A DNA stretch of 64,000 nt, from positions 3,505,371 through 3,569,370 of the forward strand of contig NZ_JACCFY010000001.1 in assembly GCF_013410745.1 (NCBI RefSeq). Direction: 5' to 3'. The stretch is from Nesterenkonia xinjiangensis (lineage in GTDB: Bacteria; Actinomycetota; Actinomycetes; Actinomycetales; Micrococcaceae). A model generated the notes under the pieces. It ran no database searches. It saw only the letters and a list, made by a program, of their open reading frames with translations, and was not told the origin of the DNA. Of this stretch, positions 1 through 8,648 are shown piece by piece (positions within the stretch are counted from its first letter, which is position 1; the number at the start of each line of letters is the position of its first letter). Both the position numbers and the translations under genes were made by a program.

Positions 1-1344
1 AGGGTGGCTAAGAACACTCTGGAGCTGCCCGGGGAGAAGGCATATGCCCAGGCTAAGAAGGGCTCGGGCAAGCAGCAGGCCGCGACCACGATGGCTTTTG
101 TGCGGCTGCTCAAGGATCTGATGCGTGATAAGAACATCGGGGCTCGGATCGTGCCGATCGTGCCCGATGAGTCCAGGACCTTCGGGATGGATTCCTTCTT
201 CCCCACCGCGAAGATCTATAACCCCAAGGGGCAGAACTATCTGGCAGTGGATCGTGAGCTGATGCTGGCCTATAAGGAGTCTGCCCAGGGTCAGATGCTT
301 CATCCCGGGATCAATGAGGCCGGTGCTACTGCGGCGTTCACTGCGGCAGGGACCTCTTATGCCACTCATGGGGAGCCGATGATCCCGGTCTATGTGTTCT
401 ATTCGATGTTCGGCTTCCAGCGCACTGGGGACTCGTTCTGGGCGGCAGCGGATCAGTTGACCAGAGGATTCATCATCGGTGCGACCGCGGGTCGGACCAC
501 TCTGGCAGGGGAAGGGCTGCAGCATCTGGATGGGCATTCCCCGATCCTGGCCGGGACCAATCCCGCGGTGAAGCATTATGATCCAGCCTTTGGCTACGAG
601 ATCGCTCATATCATCGAACATGGACTCTTCGAGATGTATGGCGATCATGACGGTGATCATGACCTGATGTATTACCTCACGGTCTATAACGAGCCGGTCA
701 CTCATCTGCCCGAACCTGAGGACCTCGATGTTGAAGGTGTCATCGGGGGCATCTATCGATTGGCCACTGCGGAATCGGCCGGGCTGGGAGAACACCTCAA
801 CAACCAAGACCCGGAGGGTCCGGCTGATCAGGGTCCGGTGGTTCAGCTGCTGGCCTCGGGGGTGGCGGTGCCGTGGGCGTTGGAGGCTCAGCGGCTCTTG
901 GCCACTGATTGGGGTGTCGGGGCTGATGTGTGGTCGGTGACCTCTTGGAATGAGCTGCGTCGTGAGGCTCTGCGGGTCCAGGAATCAGCGATGCTGGATC
1001 CCGATCGTGAGCCTGGGGAGCCCTTTGTGGCCCGGCAGCTGGCTGGGGCGCGGGGTCCGATCATCGCGACTACTGATTTCTCTACTCAGGTCCCGGACCA
1101 GATCCGGCAGTTCCTGCCTCATGACTTCGCCACGCTAGGTGCTGATGATTTCGGGATCTCTGATACCCGGGCTGCCGCGCGCAGGCATTTCCGGATTGAT
1201 GCTCATTCCATGGTGATTCGTGGGCTGCAGATGCTGGTCCAGCAGGGCCAGATCGATGCCGGGGTCCCTGAGGACGCGATCCGCAAGTATCGCCTTGCTG
1301 ATGTCAATGCGGGCAGTACTGGAAGCACTGGTGGAGACGCCTGA
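1..1344 (+). CDS. aceE: pyruvate dehydrogenase E1 component, homodimeric type (5' end outside window)
   Basis: This is the C-terminal half of the homodimeric E1 subunit, which decarboxylates pyruvate on thiamine diphosphate and acetylates the lipoyl group of E2 to make acetyl-CoA. About 447 codons are present of roughly 900 in the family. The reading frame is open to base 1, so the GTG at 4 is an internal valine and not a start. Recognisable segments are [31 protein letters not shown] and [19 protein letters not shown]. The protein ends in a Gly/Ser/Thr-rich tail. Codon use is odd: His is CAT in 13 of 14 cases and Asp is often GAT, unlike neighbouring genes. A long hairpin follows the stop. 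Identity is secure. Confidence 0.93.
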   Translation, partial: RVAKNTLELPGEKAYAQAKKGSGKQQAATTMAFVRLLKDLMRDKNIGARIVPIVPDESRTFGMDSFFPTAKIYNPKGQNYLAVDRELMLAYKESAQGQMLHPGINEAGATAAFTAAGTSYATHGEPMIPVYVFYSMFGFQRTGDSFWAAADQLTRGFIIGATAGRTTLAGEGLQHLDGHSPILAGTNPAVKHYDPAFGYEIAHIIEHGLFEMYGDHDGDHDLMYYLTVYNEPVTHLPEPEDLDVEGVIGGIYRLATAESAGLGEHLNNQDPEGPADQGPVVQLLASGVAVPWALEAQRLLATDWGVGADVWSVTSWNELRREALRVQESAMLDPDREPGEPFVARQLAGARGPIIATTDFSTQVPDQIRQFLPHDFATLGADDFGISDTRAAARRHFRIDAHSMVIRGLQMLVQQGQIDAGVPEDAIRKYRLADVNAGSTGSTGGDA

Positions 1345-1367
1345 ACCACACCACCACCACTGAAGTA

Positions 1368-1430
1368 CCGTATGCACCGGAGGGTGCCGGCGTCCTGACA
1401 CAGGACGTCGGCACCCTCCGGTGCATACGG
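1368..1430 (+). terminator. long hairpin terminator after aceE
   Basis: A 30-base arm (1368-1397) and its inverted copy (1401-1430) pair fully apart from one G-U, around a 3-base loop. The hairpin starts 23 bases after the aceE stop. There is no T-run behind it. It most likely ends aceE transcription and separates it from the regulator gene. A dyad this long could also be a protein site or a bidirectional element. Confidence 0.7.
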
Positions 1431-1490
1431 AGAAGACGCGGAAGGGCTTTGTAGGTGATGCACAACTGGCCGGTCACCTTCCCCGCGGGC

Positions 1491-1504
1491 TAGGCTCGGG
1501 GCCA
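1491..1504 (+). promoter_or_regulatory. putative -10 element of a leaderless promoter for the PucR-type regulator
   Basis: TAGGCT at 1491-1496 fits the actinobacterial TANNNT -10 pattern and lies 7 bases before the ATG at 1504. Transcription would therefore start at or next to the start codon. No clear Shine-Dalgarno sequence or -35 box is visible. Confidence 0.4.
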
Positions 1505-2679
1505 TGACCGCCTCCGCACCGCAGGTGCCTCCCCGCGTCCGGGTCTCCGAGGCGTCACTGAACGTGCTGCGGTCGCACACCGACCAGCTGACCACCGCTG
1601 TGAACCTCCATCTGGAGGGCACCTTGCCGTGGTATCGGCAGCTCACCACCGACGAGCGCGCCTCGCTGCGACTCATCGCCCAGCGCGGCATCATGGGGCT
1701 AGTCAACTGGCTGGACAATCCGCAGACCCGCTCCCTGCCGCTGGTCAACGAGCTGCTCGGCTCCGCTCCCACGGACCTGATGCGCAGCATCTCGCTGCAG
1801 CGGGCGCTGCAGCTGATCCGCACCATCGTCGAGGCCGTGGAGCACCGCCTGCCCGGTCTCGTTCCCGTCGGGGACCAGCAGGGCATGCTCGAAGCCGTGC
1901 TCCGCTACTCCCGCGAGGTCGCCTTCGCCATCGCCGACGTCTATGCCCGTGCGGCGGAGTCCCGCGGCGCCTGGGACTCCCGCCTGGAGGCGCTGCTGGT
2001 GGATGCGGTGCTTCGCGGAGAGGCCAGCGAACAGATCACCTCCCGTGCCTCGGCGGTGGGCTGGGGAAGCACCTGTGGCGTCGTGGTCGTCGTCGGGCCG
2101 GCCCCGGAGCAGGCCGACGCCGCCTTCATGAGTCACCTGCGCCGCCAATGCGTGCGCTTCGCCGCGGACGCGGTCGTCGGTGTCCAGGGAGACCGACTGG
2201 TGCTGCTGCTCGGCGGGGTCACGGACCTCGACACCGGCCTGGAGCGCATCATGCCCAGCTTCGGCCCAGGGCACGTCGTCTACTCCCGCATCGAGGGATC
2301 CATCGACCAGGCGCACCGCTGCGCCCAGGCCGCCTACTCCGGGCACGCTGCGGCCCCCGCATGGACGCTCGCACCGAACCCCGTGCCCGCAGACGACCTG
2401 CTTCCCGAGCGAGCCCTGGCCGGGGACGACACCGCCCGCCAGATGCTCCGCGACGCGATCTTCGCCCCCCTCGCCGAGGCCGGCAACGGTCTTCTGGAGA
2501 CCGTGACCGCCTACATCAGCGCCGGGCACTCCCTGGAGGGAACCGCTCGCGAACTCTACGTGCACCCGAACACAGTGCGGTACCGACTCCGACGGGTCAC
2601 CGACATCACCGGCTGGGACCCCACCGAGCCTCGCGACGCGTACGTCCTCCAGACCGCTCTGGCCGTCGGTCGCCTGTAG
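1504..2679 (+). CDS. fasR: PucR-family transcriptional regulator, FasR-like activator of the fab operon
   Basis: 391 aa. The C-terminus carries the PucR helix-turn-helix (about residues 330-388), including GTARELYVHPNTVRYRLRRV. The middle part is a degenerate CdaR/GGDEF-like sensory region. In Streptomyces the PucR-type protein FasR is encoded immediately upstream of fabD and activates fabD-fabH-acpP-fabF. The position here is the same, with the stop 103 bases before fabD, so the role is assigned from family plus context. The ATG at 1504 is supported by a -10 element just upstream and no competing Shine-Dalgarno site. The effector is probably an acyl-CoA or acyl-ACP species, but that cannot be read from sequence. 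Confidence 0.85.
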   Translation: MTASAPQVPPRVRVSEASLNVLRSHTDQLTTAVNLHLEGTLPWYRQLTTDERASLRLIAQRGIMGLVNWLDNPQTRSLPLVNELLGSAPTDLMRSISLQRALQLIRTIVEAVEHRLPGLVPVGDQQGMLEAVLRYSREVAFAIADVYARAAESRGAWDSRLEALLVDAVLRGEASEQITSRASAVGWGSTCGVVVVVGPAPEQADAAFMSHLRRQCVRFAADAVVGVQGDRLVLLLGGVTDLDTGLERIMPSFGPGHVVYSRIEGSIDQAHRCAQAAYSGHAAAPAWTLAPNPVPADDLLPERALAGDDTARQMLRDAIFAPLAEAGNGLLETVTAYISAGHSLEGTARELYVHPNTVRYRLRRVTDITGWDPTEPRDAYVLQTALAVGRL

Positions 2680-2697
2680 ACTCGTGCAGGCGTCCGG

Positions 2698-2738
2698 TTT
2701 GTAGAGACCCCACAAAAGTACCCGGAGAGCTTGGTCTC
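2698..2738 (+). promoter_or_regulatory. candidate regulator-binding dyads upstream of fabD
   Basis: The gap between the regulator gene and fabD holds the inverted repeat TTTGT-N9-ACAAA (2698-2716) and a second one, GAGACC (2704-2709) with GGTCTC (2733-2738). These could be the site of the FasR-like regulator. GGAAAG at 2769-2774 serves as ribosome binding site for the fabD GTG at 2783. Assignment as an operator is inference. Confidence 0.35.
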
Positions 2739-2782
2739 ACCGTGCCCCGCTCCGAGCAGCCGCGATATGGAAAGTTGGTAAT

Positions 2783-3721
2783 GTGCTAGCGATCGTATGC
2801 CCAGGACAGGGTTCCCAGACCTCAGGCTTCCTCGCCCCGTGGCTCGAGGAGGCCGATTCTCGTGAGACCCTCCAGGCCTGGTCCGAGGTCGCCGGTACGG
2901 ATCTGCTCCACCACGGCACCGAGTCCGACGAGGAGACGATCCGCGACACCGCCGTCGCACAGCCCCTCATCGTCGCCGCCTCGCTGCTCGCCGCCCGCGC
3001 ACTAGGCCTCGCGCCCGGCATGCGCCCAGGCGATGCGGACGCCGCCCAGCTGATGCTGGCCGGCCACTCCGTGGGCGAGGTCCCTGCGGCCGCGCTGGCC
3101 GGGGTGCTCACGGAGGAGCAGGCGCTGACGCTGATCCGGGTGCGCGCCCAGGGCATGGCCGAGGCGGCCGCCGCAGAGTCCACGTCGATGGCCGCCGTGA
3201 TCGGCGGGGTCGAGGACGAGGTCCGTGAGTCCATCACGTCCCATGGGCTGACGCCTGCCAACGCCAACGGACCGGGCCAGATCGTCGCCGCCGGCACCGC
3301 CGAGCGCATCGCGGCCCTGGAGGCTGCGCCCCCGGCTCGTGCTCGGGTCATTCCGCTGAAGGTCGCCGGAGCGTTCCACACCGAGCATATGGCTCCTGCT
3401 CAGCAGGCCCTGAGGGACGCCGTCGCCGATTTCGAGGTGGCCGACCCCGAGGTGCGTCTGCTCTCCAACCGTGACGGGCAGGCCGTGGCCTCCGGTGCCG
3501 AGGTGCTGGACCGCCTGGTGGACCAGGTGACCCGCCCGGTCCGGTGGGACCTCTGCATGGAGTCCATGAAGGCCGCCGGCGTGACCGGTGTGCTGGAGCT
3601 GCTGCCAGGAGGCACCCTGACCGGTCTGGCCAAGCGCGGTCTCAAGGGCGTGGCGTCCCTCGCCGTGAAGTCCCCTTCAGACCTGGACTCCGCGCGAGAG
3701 TTCATCCGAGACCATGCCTGA
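2783..3721 (+). CDS. fabD: malonyl-CoA:ACP transacylase
   Basis: 312 aa. It moves malonate from CoA to the phosphopantetheine of acyl carrier protein, giving the extender unit for fatty acid synthesis. The GQGSQ motif is at residues 8-12. The nucleophile Ser96 sits in GHSVGE, and the catalytic His199 is in AFHTEHM. The GTG start at 2783 is preceded by GGAAAG at a spacing of 8. It is the first gene of the FAS II operon, followed 60 bases later by fabH. The presence of a FAS II set with AcpP is normal for Micrococcales. Confidence 0.95.
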   Translation: MLAIVCPGQGSQTSGFLAPWLEEADSRETLQAWSEVAGTDLLHHGTESDEETIRDTAVAQPLIVAASLLAARALGLAPGMRPGDADAAQLMLAGHSVGEVPAAALAGVLTEEQALTLIRVRAQGMAEAAAAESTSMAAVIGGVEDEVRESITSHGLTPANANGPGQIVAAGTAERIAALEAAPPARARVIPLKVAGAFHTEHMAPAQQALRDAVADFEVADPEVRLLSNRDGQAVASGAEVLDRLVDQVTRPVRWDLCMESMKAAGVTGVLELLPGGTLTGLAKRGLKGVASLAVKSPSDLDSAREFIRDHA

Positions 3722-3781
3722 GTCGAGTCCCCGACTCAGCGCATCGACCACCGCACCATTGAGCAGGCAAGGACAGCTTCC

Positions 3782-4834
3782 GTGACAGCCACCCTCAACC
3801 AGCCAGAGACCGTCACCGGCACACAGGTGATGGGCATCGGCGCCTACCGCCCGGACGTGATCGTCGACAACGATCAGATCTGCCAGTGGATCGATTCCTC
3901 GGACGAATGGATCCGCCAGCGCACCGGCATCCGCACCCGCCACCGTGCTCCCGCCGACGTCTCCGTGGTGGACATGGCCACCGGCGCCGCCCGCGAGGCG
4001 ATCGAGAAGGCCGGCCTCACCGGTGAGGACATCGGGGCCATCATCGTCGCCACCGTGACCCATCCGTACCAGACCCCGTCGGCGGCGGCCGCCGTTGCTC
4101 ACCAGATCGGCTCCACCCCGGCCGCGGCCTTCGACATCTCCGCCGCCTGCGCAGGGTACTGCTACGGCATCGCCCAGGCAGACTCCTTCGTCCGCTCCGG
4201 CCTGGCGAAGCATGTGCTCGTCATCGGCGTGGAGAAGCTCTCCGACGTCATCGACAACCACGAGCGCAGCATCTCCTTCCTGCTCGGCGACGGTGCAGGC
4301 GCCGCCGTCGTCGGCCCCTCCGAGACTCCCGGGATCTCCCCCAGCGTGCTCGGATCCAACGGCGAGAAGTGGGACGCCGTGGCCATGACCGGCTCGCTGC
4401 TTCCGATGCGCGATGCGCTCCGCGACGCGCGAGCGAGCGGCGACGCCGCCGAGCTGCTGGACCCGGAGAGGGACCTCTGGCCGACACTTCGCCAGGACGG
4501 ACCCACGGTGTTCCGCTGGGCGGTCTGGGAGATGGCCAAGACCGCGCAGAAGGCCCTCGACGCCGCGGGGGTCACCGCGGAGGACCTGGTCGCCTTCGCC
4601 CCGCACCAGGCCAACATCCGCATCATCGACGAGATGGTCAAGCAGCTCAAGCTGCCCGAGCATGTCACCGTGGGGCGAGACATCGCGGACGCGGGAAACA
4701 CCTCGGCGGCGTCCATCCCGCTGGCCGTCCACCGCCTGCTCGAGGAGAACCCCGAGCTCTCCGGCGGTCTGTGCCTGCAGATCGGCTTCGGCGCAGGTCT
4801 GGTCTACGGCGCCCAGGTCATCCGGCTGCCCTGA
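3782..4834 (+). CDS. fabH: beta-ketoacyl-ACP synthase III
   Basis: 350 aa, GTG start. It condenses an acyl-CoA primer with malonyl-ACP to start chain elongation. In Gram-positive actinobacteria the primers are usually branched acyl-CoAs. The thiolase-fold triad is complete: Cys123 (DISAACAGYCYG), His275 (APHQANIR) and Asn306 (GNTSAASIPLA). It is in the same operon as fabD and acpP, with 144 bases before acpP. That gap contains the inverted repeat CCTGGCC...GGCCAGG, possibly an mRNA-stabilising hairpin. Codon use is typical of the genome, with Asp nearly always GAC. Confidence 0.95.
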   Translation: MTATLNQPETVTGTQVMGIGAYRPDVIVDNDQICQWIDSSDEWIRQRTGIRTRHRAPADVSVVDMATGAAREAIEKAGLTGEDIGAIIVATVTHPYQTPSAAAAVAHQIGSTPAAAFDISAACAGYCYGIAQADSFVRSGLAKHVLVIGVEKLSDVIDNHERSISFLLGDGAGAAVVGPSETPGISPSVLGSNGEKWDAVAMTGSLLPMRDALRDARASGDAAELLDPERDLWPTLRQDGPTVFRWAVWEMAKTAQKALDAAGVTAEDLVAFAPHQANIRIIDEMVKQLKLPEHVTVGRDIADAGNTSAASIPLAVHRLLEENPELSGGLCLQIGFGAGLVYGAQVIRLP

Positions 4835-4978
4835 TCGGGCCGTTGAGGAGACCACCACAGATGTCCTGGCCCCACGGCACACGCGCCGCAGGCCAGGCCG
4901 AGAGCGTCAGGGACACCTGAGGCGCACATCACCACCCGTACGAGCGACACGTACGACTGAGAAGAAGGGAGCAGCCCC

Positions 4979-5224
4979 GTGGCTGACAAGAACGAGATCC
5001 TCGCCGGACTGGCTGAGATCGTCAATGAGGAGACCGGCCTGGAGACCGAAGAGGTCCAGCTGGAGAAGTCCTTCACCGAGGACCTGGACATCGACTCGAT
5101 CTCGATGATGACCATCGTGGTCAACGCCGAGGAGAAGTTCGACGTGAAGATCCCCGATGAAGAGGTCAAGAACCTCTCTACGGTCGGCGACGCCGTCACC
5201 TTCATCGCCGACGCCCAGGGCTGA
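4979..5224 (+). CDS. acpP: acyl carrier protein
   Basis: 81 aa, small and acidic. The phosphopantetheine attachment serine is Ser40 in DIDSISM. The four-helix carrier-protein pattern, including VNAEEKFDVKIPDEEV, is clear. The GTG start at 4979 follows a purine-rich AGAAGAAGGGAG ribosome binding site. It carries the growing acyl chain between FabD, FabH and FabF, whose genes flank it. A strong hairpin lies between acpP and fabF. Confidence 0.95.
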   Translation: MADKNEILAGLAEIVNEETGLETEEVQLEKSFTEDLDIDSISMMTIVVNAEEKFDVKIPDEEVKNLSTVGDAVTFIADAQG

Positions 5225-5244
5225 CCACCTGACCTCGGTGTCCA

Positions 5245-5301
5245 GGGAGCGGGCCAGTGCCATGGCGCCGATGATCTCGGCCGCGGCGCCGGCCCGCTCC
5301 C
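5245..5301 (+). promoter_or_regulatory. two-tier intercistronic hairpin between acpP and fabF
   Basis: An 11-bp perfect outer stem (5245-5255 with 5291-5301) encloses a 7-bp perfect inner stem (5264-5270 with 5284-5290). There is no T-run. It could act as a partial terminator or as a 3'-end stabiliser that lets acpP be expressed more highly than fabF. The function is inferred. Confidence 0.5.
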
Positions 5302-5343
5302 GACTGAAGCACCCACCACCCACCACTGACCAGAGGTAGATCC

Positions 5344-6588
5344 ATGACACGCCGTCTCGTCATCACCGGCCTCGGCGCCACCACTCCCATCGGCGGCGAC
5401 GTGCCGACCCTGTGGAAGAACGCCCTGGCCGGGACCCCGGGCGCCAAGACCCTCGAGCACGACTGGGTCGAGAAGTACCAGCTCCCCGTCACCTTCGCCG
5501 CGGAGGTCGAGGTCGAGCCCGCCGAGGTGCTCGCCCGTCCCGAGACTCGCCGCATGGACCGTTCCACCCAGCTGGGCATGGTGGCTTCCCGCCAGGCCTG
5601 GAAGGACTCCGGCCTCGACGAGGCCGACGTCGACCCGGAACGTCTCGGCGTCTCCTTCGCCACCGGCATCGGCGGGGTGTGGACCCTGCTGGACTCCTGG
5701 GACACGCTGCGTGAGCGCGGGCCCCGCCGTGTGATGCCGATGACCGTTCCGATGCTCATGCCCAACGGCGCGGCAGGTGCGATCAGCCTGGACCTGGGTG
5801 CCCGTGCCGGCGCCCGCACCGCTGTCTCCGCCTGCGCCTCGGGCACCGAGGCTCTGGAGGTCGCGATCCGGATGCTGCGTGAGGGCGAGGCCGACATCGT
5901 GCTCGCCGGCGGCACCGAGGCTGCCATCCACCCGCTGCCGCTGGCCGCGTTCTCCTCGATGCAGGCGCTCTCCCGCCGCAATGACGACCCGGCCGCGGCT
6001 TCACGTCCCTACGACGTCGACCGTGACGGCTTCGTCATGGGAGAGGGTGCGGGAGCCTTGGTCGTGGAGACCGAGGAGCACGCCAAGGCCCGCGGCGCGA
6101 AGATCTATGCGGAACTGGCCGGCGCGGCCGTGACCTCGGACGCGCACCACATCACCGCCCCCGACCCCGAGGCGATGGGGGCATCGCGTGCGCTGCGCAA
6201 GGCTCTCGACGATGCCGGCGCCTCCGTGGAGGACGTCAGCCACGTCAACGCGCACGCCACCTCCACCCCGGTCGGCGACAAGCCGGAGTATGCCGCTCTG
6301 AAGTCCGCCTTCGGTGACCGTCTCGACGAGATCTGCATCTCTGCGACGAAGTCACAGACGGGTCACCTCCTGGGCGCTGCCGGAGCTGTGGAGTCGCTGC
6401 TGACCGTTCTGGCTCTGCACGACCGCAAGGCCGCAGTGACGATCAACCTGGACAACCAGGATCCGGAGATGCCGCTGGACGTGGTCACCGGCCAGGCGCG
6501 CGAGCTGCCTTCCGGCGACCAGGTCGCGCTGTGCAACTCCTTCGGCTTCGGAGGTCACAACTCGGTGGTGGCCTTCCGCACCGTCTGA
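5344..6588 (+). CDS. fabF: beta-ketoacyl-ACP synthase II
   Basis: 414 aa. It elongates acyl-ACP by condensation with malonyl-ACP. The catalytic residues are Cys164 (SACASGTEAL), His304 (VNAHATSTPVGD) and His341 (ATKSQTGHLLGAAG). The ATG at 5344 is preceded by AGAGGTAG. It is the last gene of the operon and is followed by a strong hairpin terminator. Confidence 0.95.
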   Translation: MTRRLVITGLGATTPIGGDVPTLWKNALAGTPGAKTLEHDWVEKYQLPVTFAAEVEVEPAEVLARPETRRMDRSTQLGMVASRQAWKDSGLDEADVDPERLGVSFATGIGGVWTLLDSWDTLRERGPRRVMPMTVPMLMPNGAAGAISLDLGARAGARTAVSACASGTEALEVAIRMLREGEADIVLAGGTEAAIHPLPLAAFSSMQALSRRNDDPAAASRPYDVDRDGFVMGEGAGALVVETEEHAKARGAKIYAELAGAAVTSDAHHITAPDPEAMGASRALRKALDDAGASVEDVSHVNAHATSTPVGDKPEYAALKSAFGDRLDEICISATKSQTGHLLGAAGAVESLLTVLALHDRKAAVTINLDNQDPEMPLDVVTGQARELPSGDQVALCNSFGFGGHNSVVAFRTV

Positions 6589-6617
6589 GTCGCTGAGGAC
6601 AGAAGAGGACAGAAGAA

Positions 6618-6656
6618 GGGCGGCCTGCCAGGATCTGAGATCCTGGCAGGCCGCCC
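6618..6656 (+). terminator. terminator after fabF
   Basis: A perfect 16-bp GC-rich stem (6618-6633 with 6641-6656) around a 7-base loop starts 30 bases after the fabF stop. Only TGTCTC follows, with no full T-run. It also faces the end of the convergent DUF3145 gene. The rest of 6589-6812 shows nothing further. Confidence 0.75.
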
Positions 6657-6812
6657 TGTCTCACGCTGTGGGAAGCGCAGCCGCGTGGGAAGCGAACGCC
6701 CGGAGGCGGTTCAGCGGCGGATCATAGGACCGGCGAGCGGAGGAGGGCCTCACCGGGCCGAGTGGTAGGTGCACCGCGCGTGCAGGTGGCGCGGCAACAT
6801 CGACGTGGGTAC

Positions 6813-7316
6813 TCAGCCGACTCGATGGAGCCAGCGGACCGGAGCGCCCTCGGCGGCGTGACGGAAGGGGTCGAGCTCCTCGTCCCAGGCCTCTCCCAGG
6901 GCCAGCGAGAGCTCCTGGTAGACCACGGAGGGATCACCGGCGCCCATCTCATAGGCGTAACGGACGCGGTCCTCGGAGACCATGATGTTCCCGTGGACGT
7001 CGGTGGTGGCGTGGAAGATACCGAGCTCCGGGGTGTGTGACCAGCGGCTGCCGTCGCAGCCCGCACTCGGGTCCTCAGTGACCTCGAAACGCAGGTGCGC
7101 CAGGCTCCGCAGGGTGGACGCGAGCGTGGCGCCGACCCCCTGGGGGCCGCGCCAGCTGAGTTCGGCACGGTAGGTTCCCGGCTCGGCGGGCTGGGGCTCC
7201 CACTGGAAGTCCACTCGGGCATCGACCACCGACGAGACCGCCCACTCGATGTGTGGGCAGAGCGCGGCGGGCGCCGAGTGGATGTGCAGGACACCCCGGG
7301 CCGTGTGTACAGACAT
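6813..7316 (-). CDS. DUF3145 family protein
   Basis: 167 aa. It matches the actinobacterial DUF3145 family, which commonly sits next to the fabD-fabF operon. Recognisable stretches are TARGVLHIHSAPAALCPHIEWA and, near the C-terminus, EAWDEELDPFRHAAEGAPVRWL. The ATG at 7316 is preceded by GGAGG. An in-frame open stretch further upstream lacks a ribosome binding site and is not family-like. No signal peptide or membrane segment is seen. The function is unknown, and a link to fatty acid synthesis rests only on neighbourhood. Confidence 0.85.
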   Translation of the reverse strand: MSVHTARGVLHIHSAPAALCPHIEWAVSSVVDARVDFQWEPQPAEPGTYRAELSWRGPQGVGATLASTLRSLAHLRFEVTEDPSAGCDGSRWSHTPELGIFHATTDVHGNIMVSEDRVRYAYEMGAGDPSVVYQELSLALGEAWDEELDPFRHAAEGAPVRWLHRVG

Positions 7317-7593
7317 ATCCATCCTCCGTAGTGCTGTTGGTACGTCTTCCCCTACGACCGACAGCGCTGATCCGGATGATGGATTGCTGGTGTGAAGTTG
7401 TGGCTCGACAATTGTGCATGACGTGCAGCTCATCTGCCAAGCCGGGCCCGGAGTCTTCTCCGGCCCGTGGAGCGGGCGACTGACCCGGACTCCGTGCACA
7501 GCTTAACAGGTGAGCTGCCAGGAGGACACCCTCTGAGCCTGCTGTGTCCGGCTCCCGGCGGGCAGGAGCGTAGGGGCAGGGACCCAGGTCCGC

Positions 7594-8586
7594 TCAGGCC
7601 CGGGGATGGGCCTGACCATAGGCCTCGCGCAGGCCCTCCACCGAGACATGGGTGTAGAGCTGAGTGGTGGAGAGTGACGCATGGCCGAGCAGCTCCTGGA
7701 CGGTGCGCAGATCAGCGCCGCCGTCGAGCAGGTGGGTGGCGGCGGTGTGCCGCAGCGCATGCGGTCCCCGGGCGGCTGTGGTGCCCAGGGCCTCGAGAGC
7801 GTCGTCCACGACCTTGCGGACCACCCGCTGGTCGATCCTGCCCCCGCGACGGCCCACGAACATCGCGTCCCCCGAGCCCGGGGTCTCCAGGACGGGACGT
7901 CCTTCAGCGGTCCACCTCATCAGGGCCCGCTCAGCAGGCACGCCGTAGGGCACCATGCGCTCCTTGTTCCCCTTTCCGAGCACCCGGACCATGCGGCGGT
8001 CTGCGGCGAGGGAGGAACGGTCCAGTCCGACGAGCTCGGCCACACGCATCCCGGTGGCATAGAGCATCTCCACCATGGCGAGGTCACGCAGCGCCAGCGC
8101 GTGGTGCTCGGGGTGCTGCTCGCGGTCTGCGGCGGTGGATGCGCACCGTTCCGCGAGCCGACGGGTCAGCTCCTCGACGTGTCGGTCCTGGAGCACGTCG
8201 GGAAGGCGTCCCCCGCGCCGTGCCGTGCGCAGCCGGACGGAGGGATCCTCCTGCAGGGCTCCCCTCCGGTGTGCCCACGCGGTGAAGCTGCGCACCGCGG
8301 CGGTCTTGCGGTTGAGCGAGGCGCGGCTCAGTCCGCCGTCGTGGAGGTCTGCCAGCCAGGTCCGCAGGTGCGGGAGGTCCAGCTGGGCCAGCGGCCCGCA
8401 GGCCTGGGCGAGCTGGCGGAGGTCGGTGCGGTAGGAACGGACGGTGTGCGGGGACAGTCCCCGCTCGTGCTCCAGATGGCCGATGAAGTCCTCGAGCAGC
8501 GGGTCCTCGCCGGATCGCGACTGTCCTGTCGGCCGTCGCCTGTCGGGCTGCGGCCCCTCAGGGTCGGAGATGGCCTGTCCGCTCAT
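7594..8586 (-). CDS. xerC: tyrosine recombinase XerC
   Basis: 330 aa. It is a site-specific recombinase that would resolve chromosome dimers at dif together with XerD. The N-terminal SAM-like DNA-binding domain (about residues 30-110) contains LSPHTVRSYRTDL. The catalytic domain has Arg181 (ATGMRVAEL), Lys205, His276 and Arg279 (HALRH), His302 (LLGHASLSTTQLYTH) and the nucleophile Tyr311. It is the last gene of the minus-strand block after dprA, 62 bases away. It has its own leaderless-type -10, TAGACT, just before the ATG. Confidence 0.92.
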   Translation of the reverse strand: MSGQAISDPEGPQPDRRRPTGQSRSGEDPLLEDFIGHLEHERGLSPHTVRSYRTDLRQLAQACGPLAQLDLPHLRTWLADLHDGGLSRASLNRKTAAVRSFTAWAHRRGALQEDPSVRLRTARRGGRLPDVLQDRHVEELTRRLAERCASTAADREQHPEHHALALRDLAMVEMLYATGMRVAELVGLDRSSLAADRRMVRVLGKGNKERMVPYGVPAERALMRWTAEGRPVLETPGSGDAMFVGRRGGRIDQRVVRKVVDDALEALGTTAARGPHALRHTAATHLLDGGADLRTVQELLGHASLSTTQLYTHVSVEGLREAYGQAHPRA

Positions 8587-8598
8587 GTGCGCAGTCTA
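8586..8598 (-). promoter_or_regulatory. putative leaderless -10 element for xerC
   Basis: On the minus strand TAGACT (8598-8593) precedes the ATG at 8586 by 6 bases. This is the spacing seen at several other genes in this window and would place the transcript start on the A of ATG. Confidence 0.4.
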
Positions 8599-8648
8599 TC
8601 GGCGACGGCGCTGGATCCGGTCCCGGCCATGACACTCGACGGTGGGCG

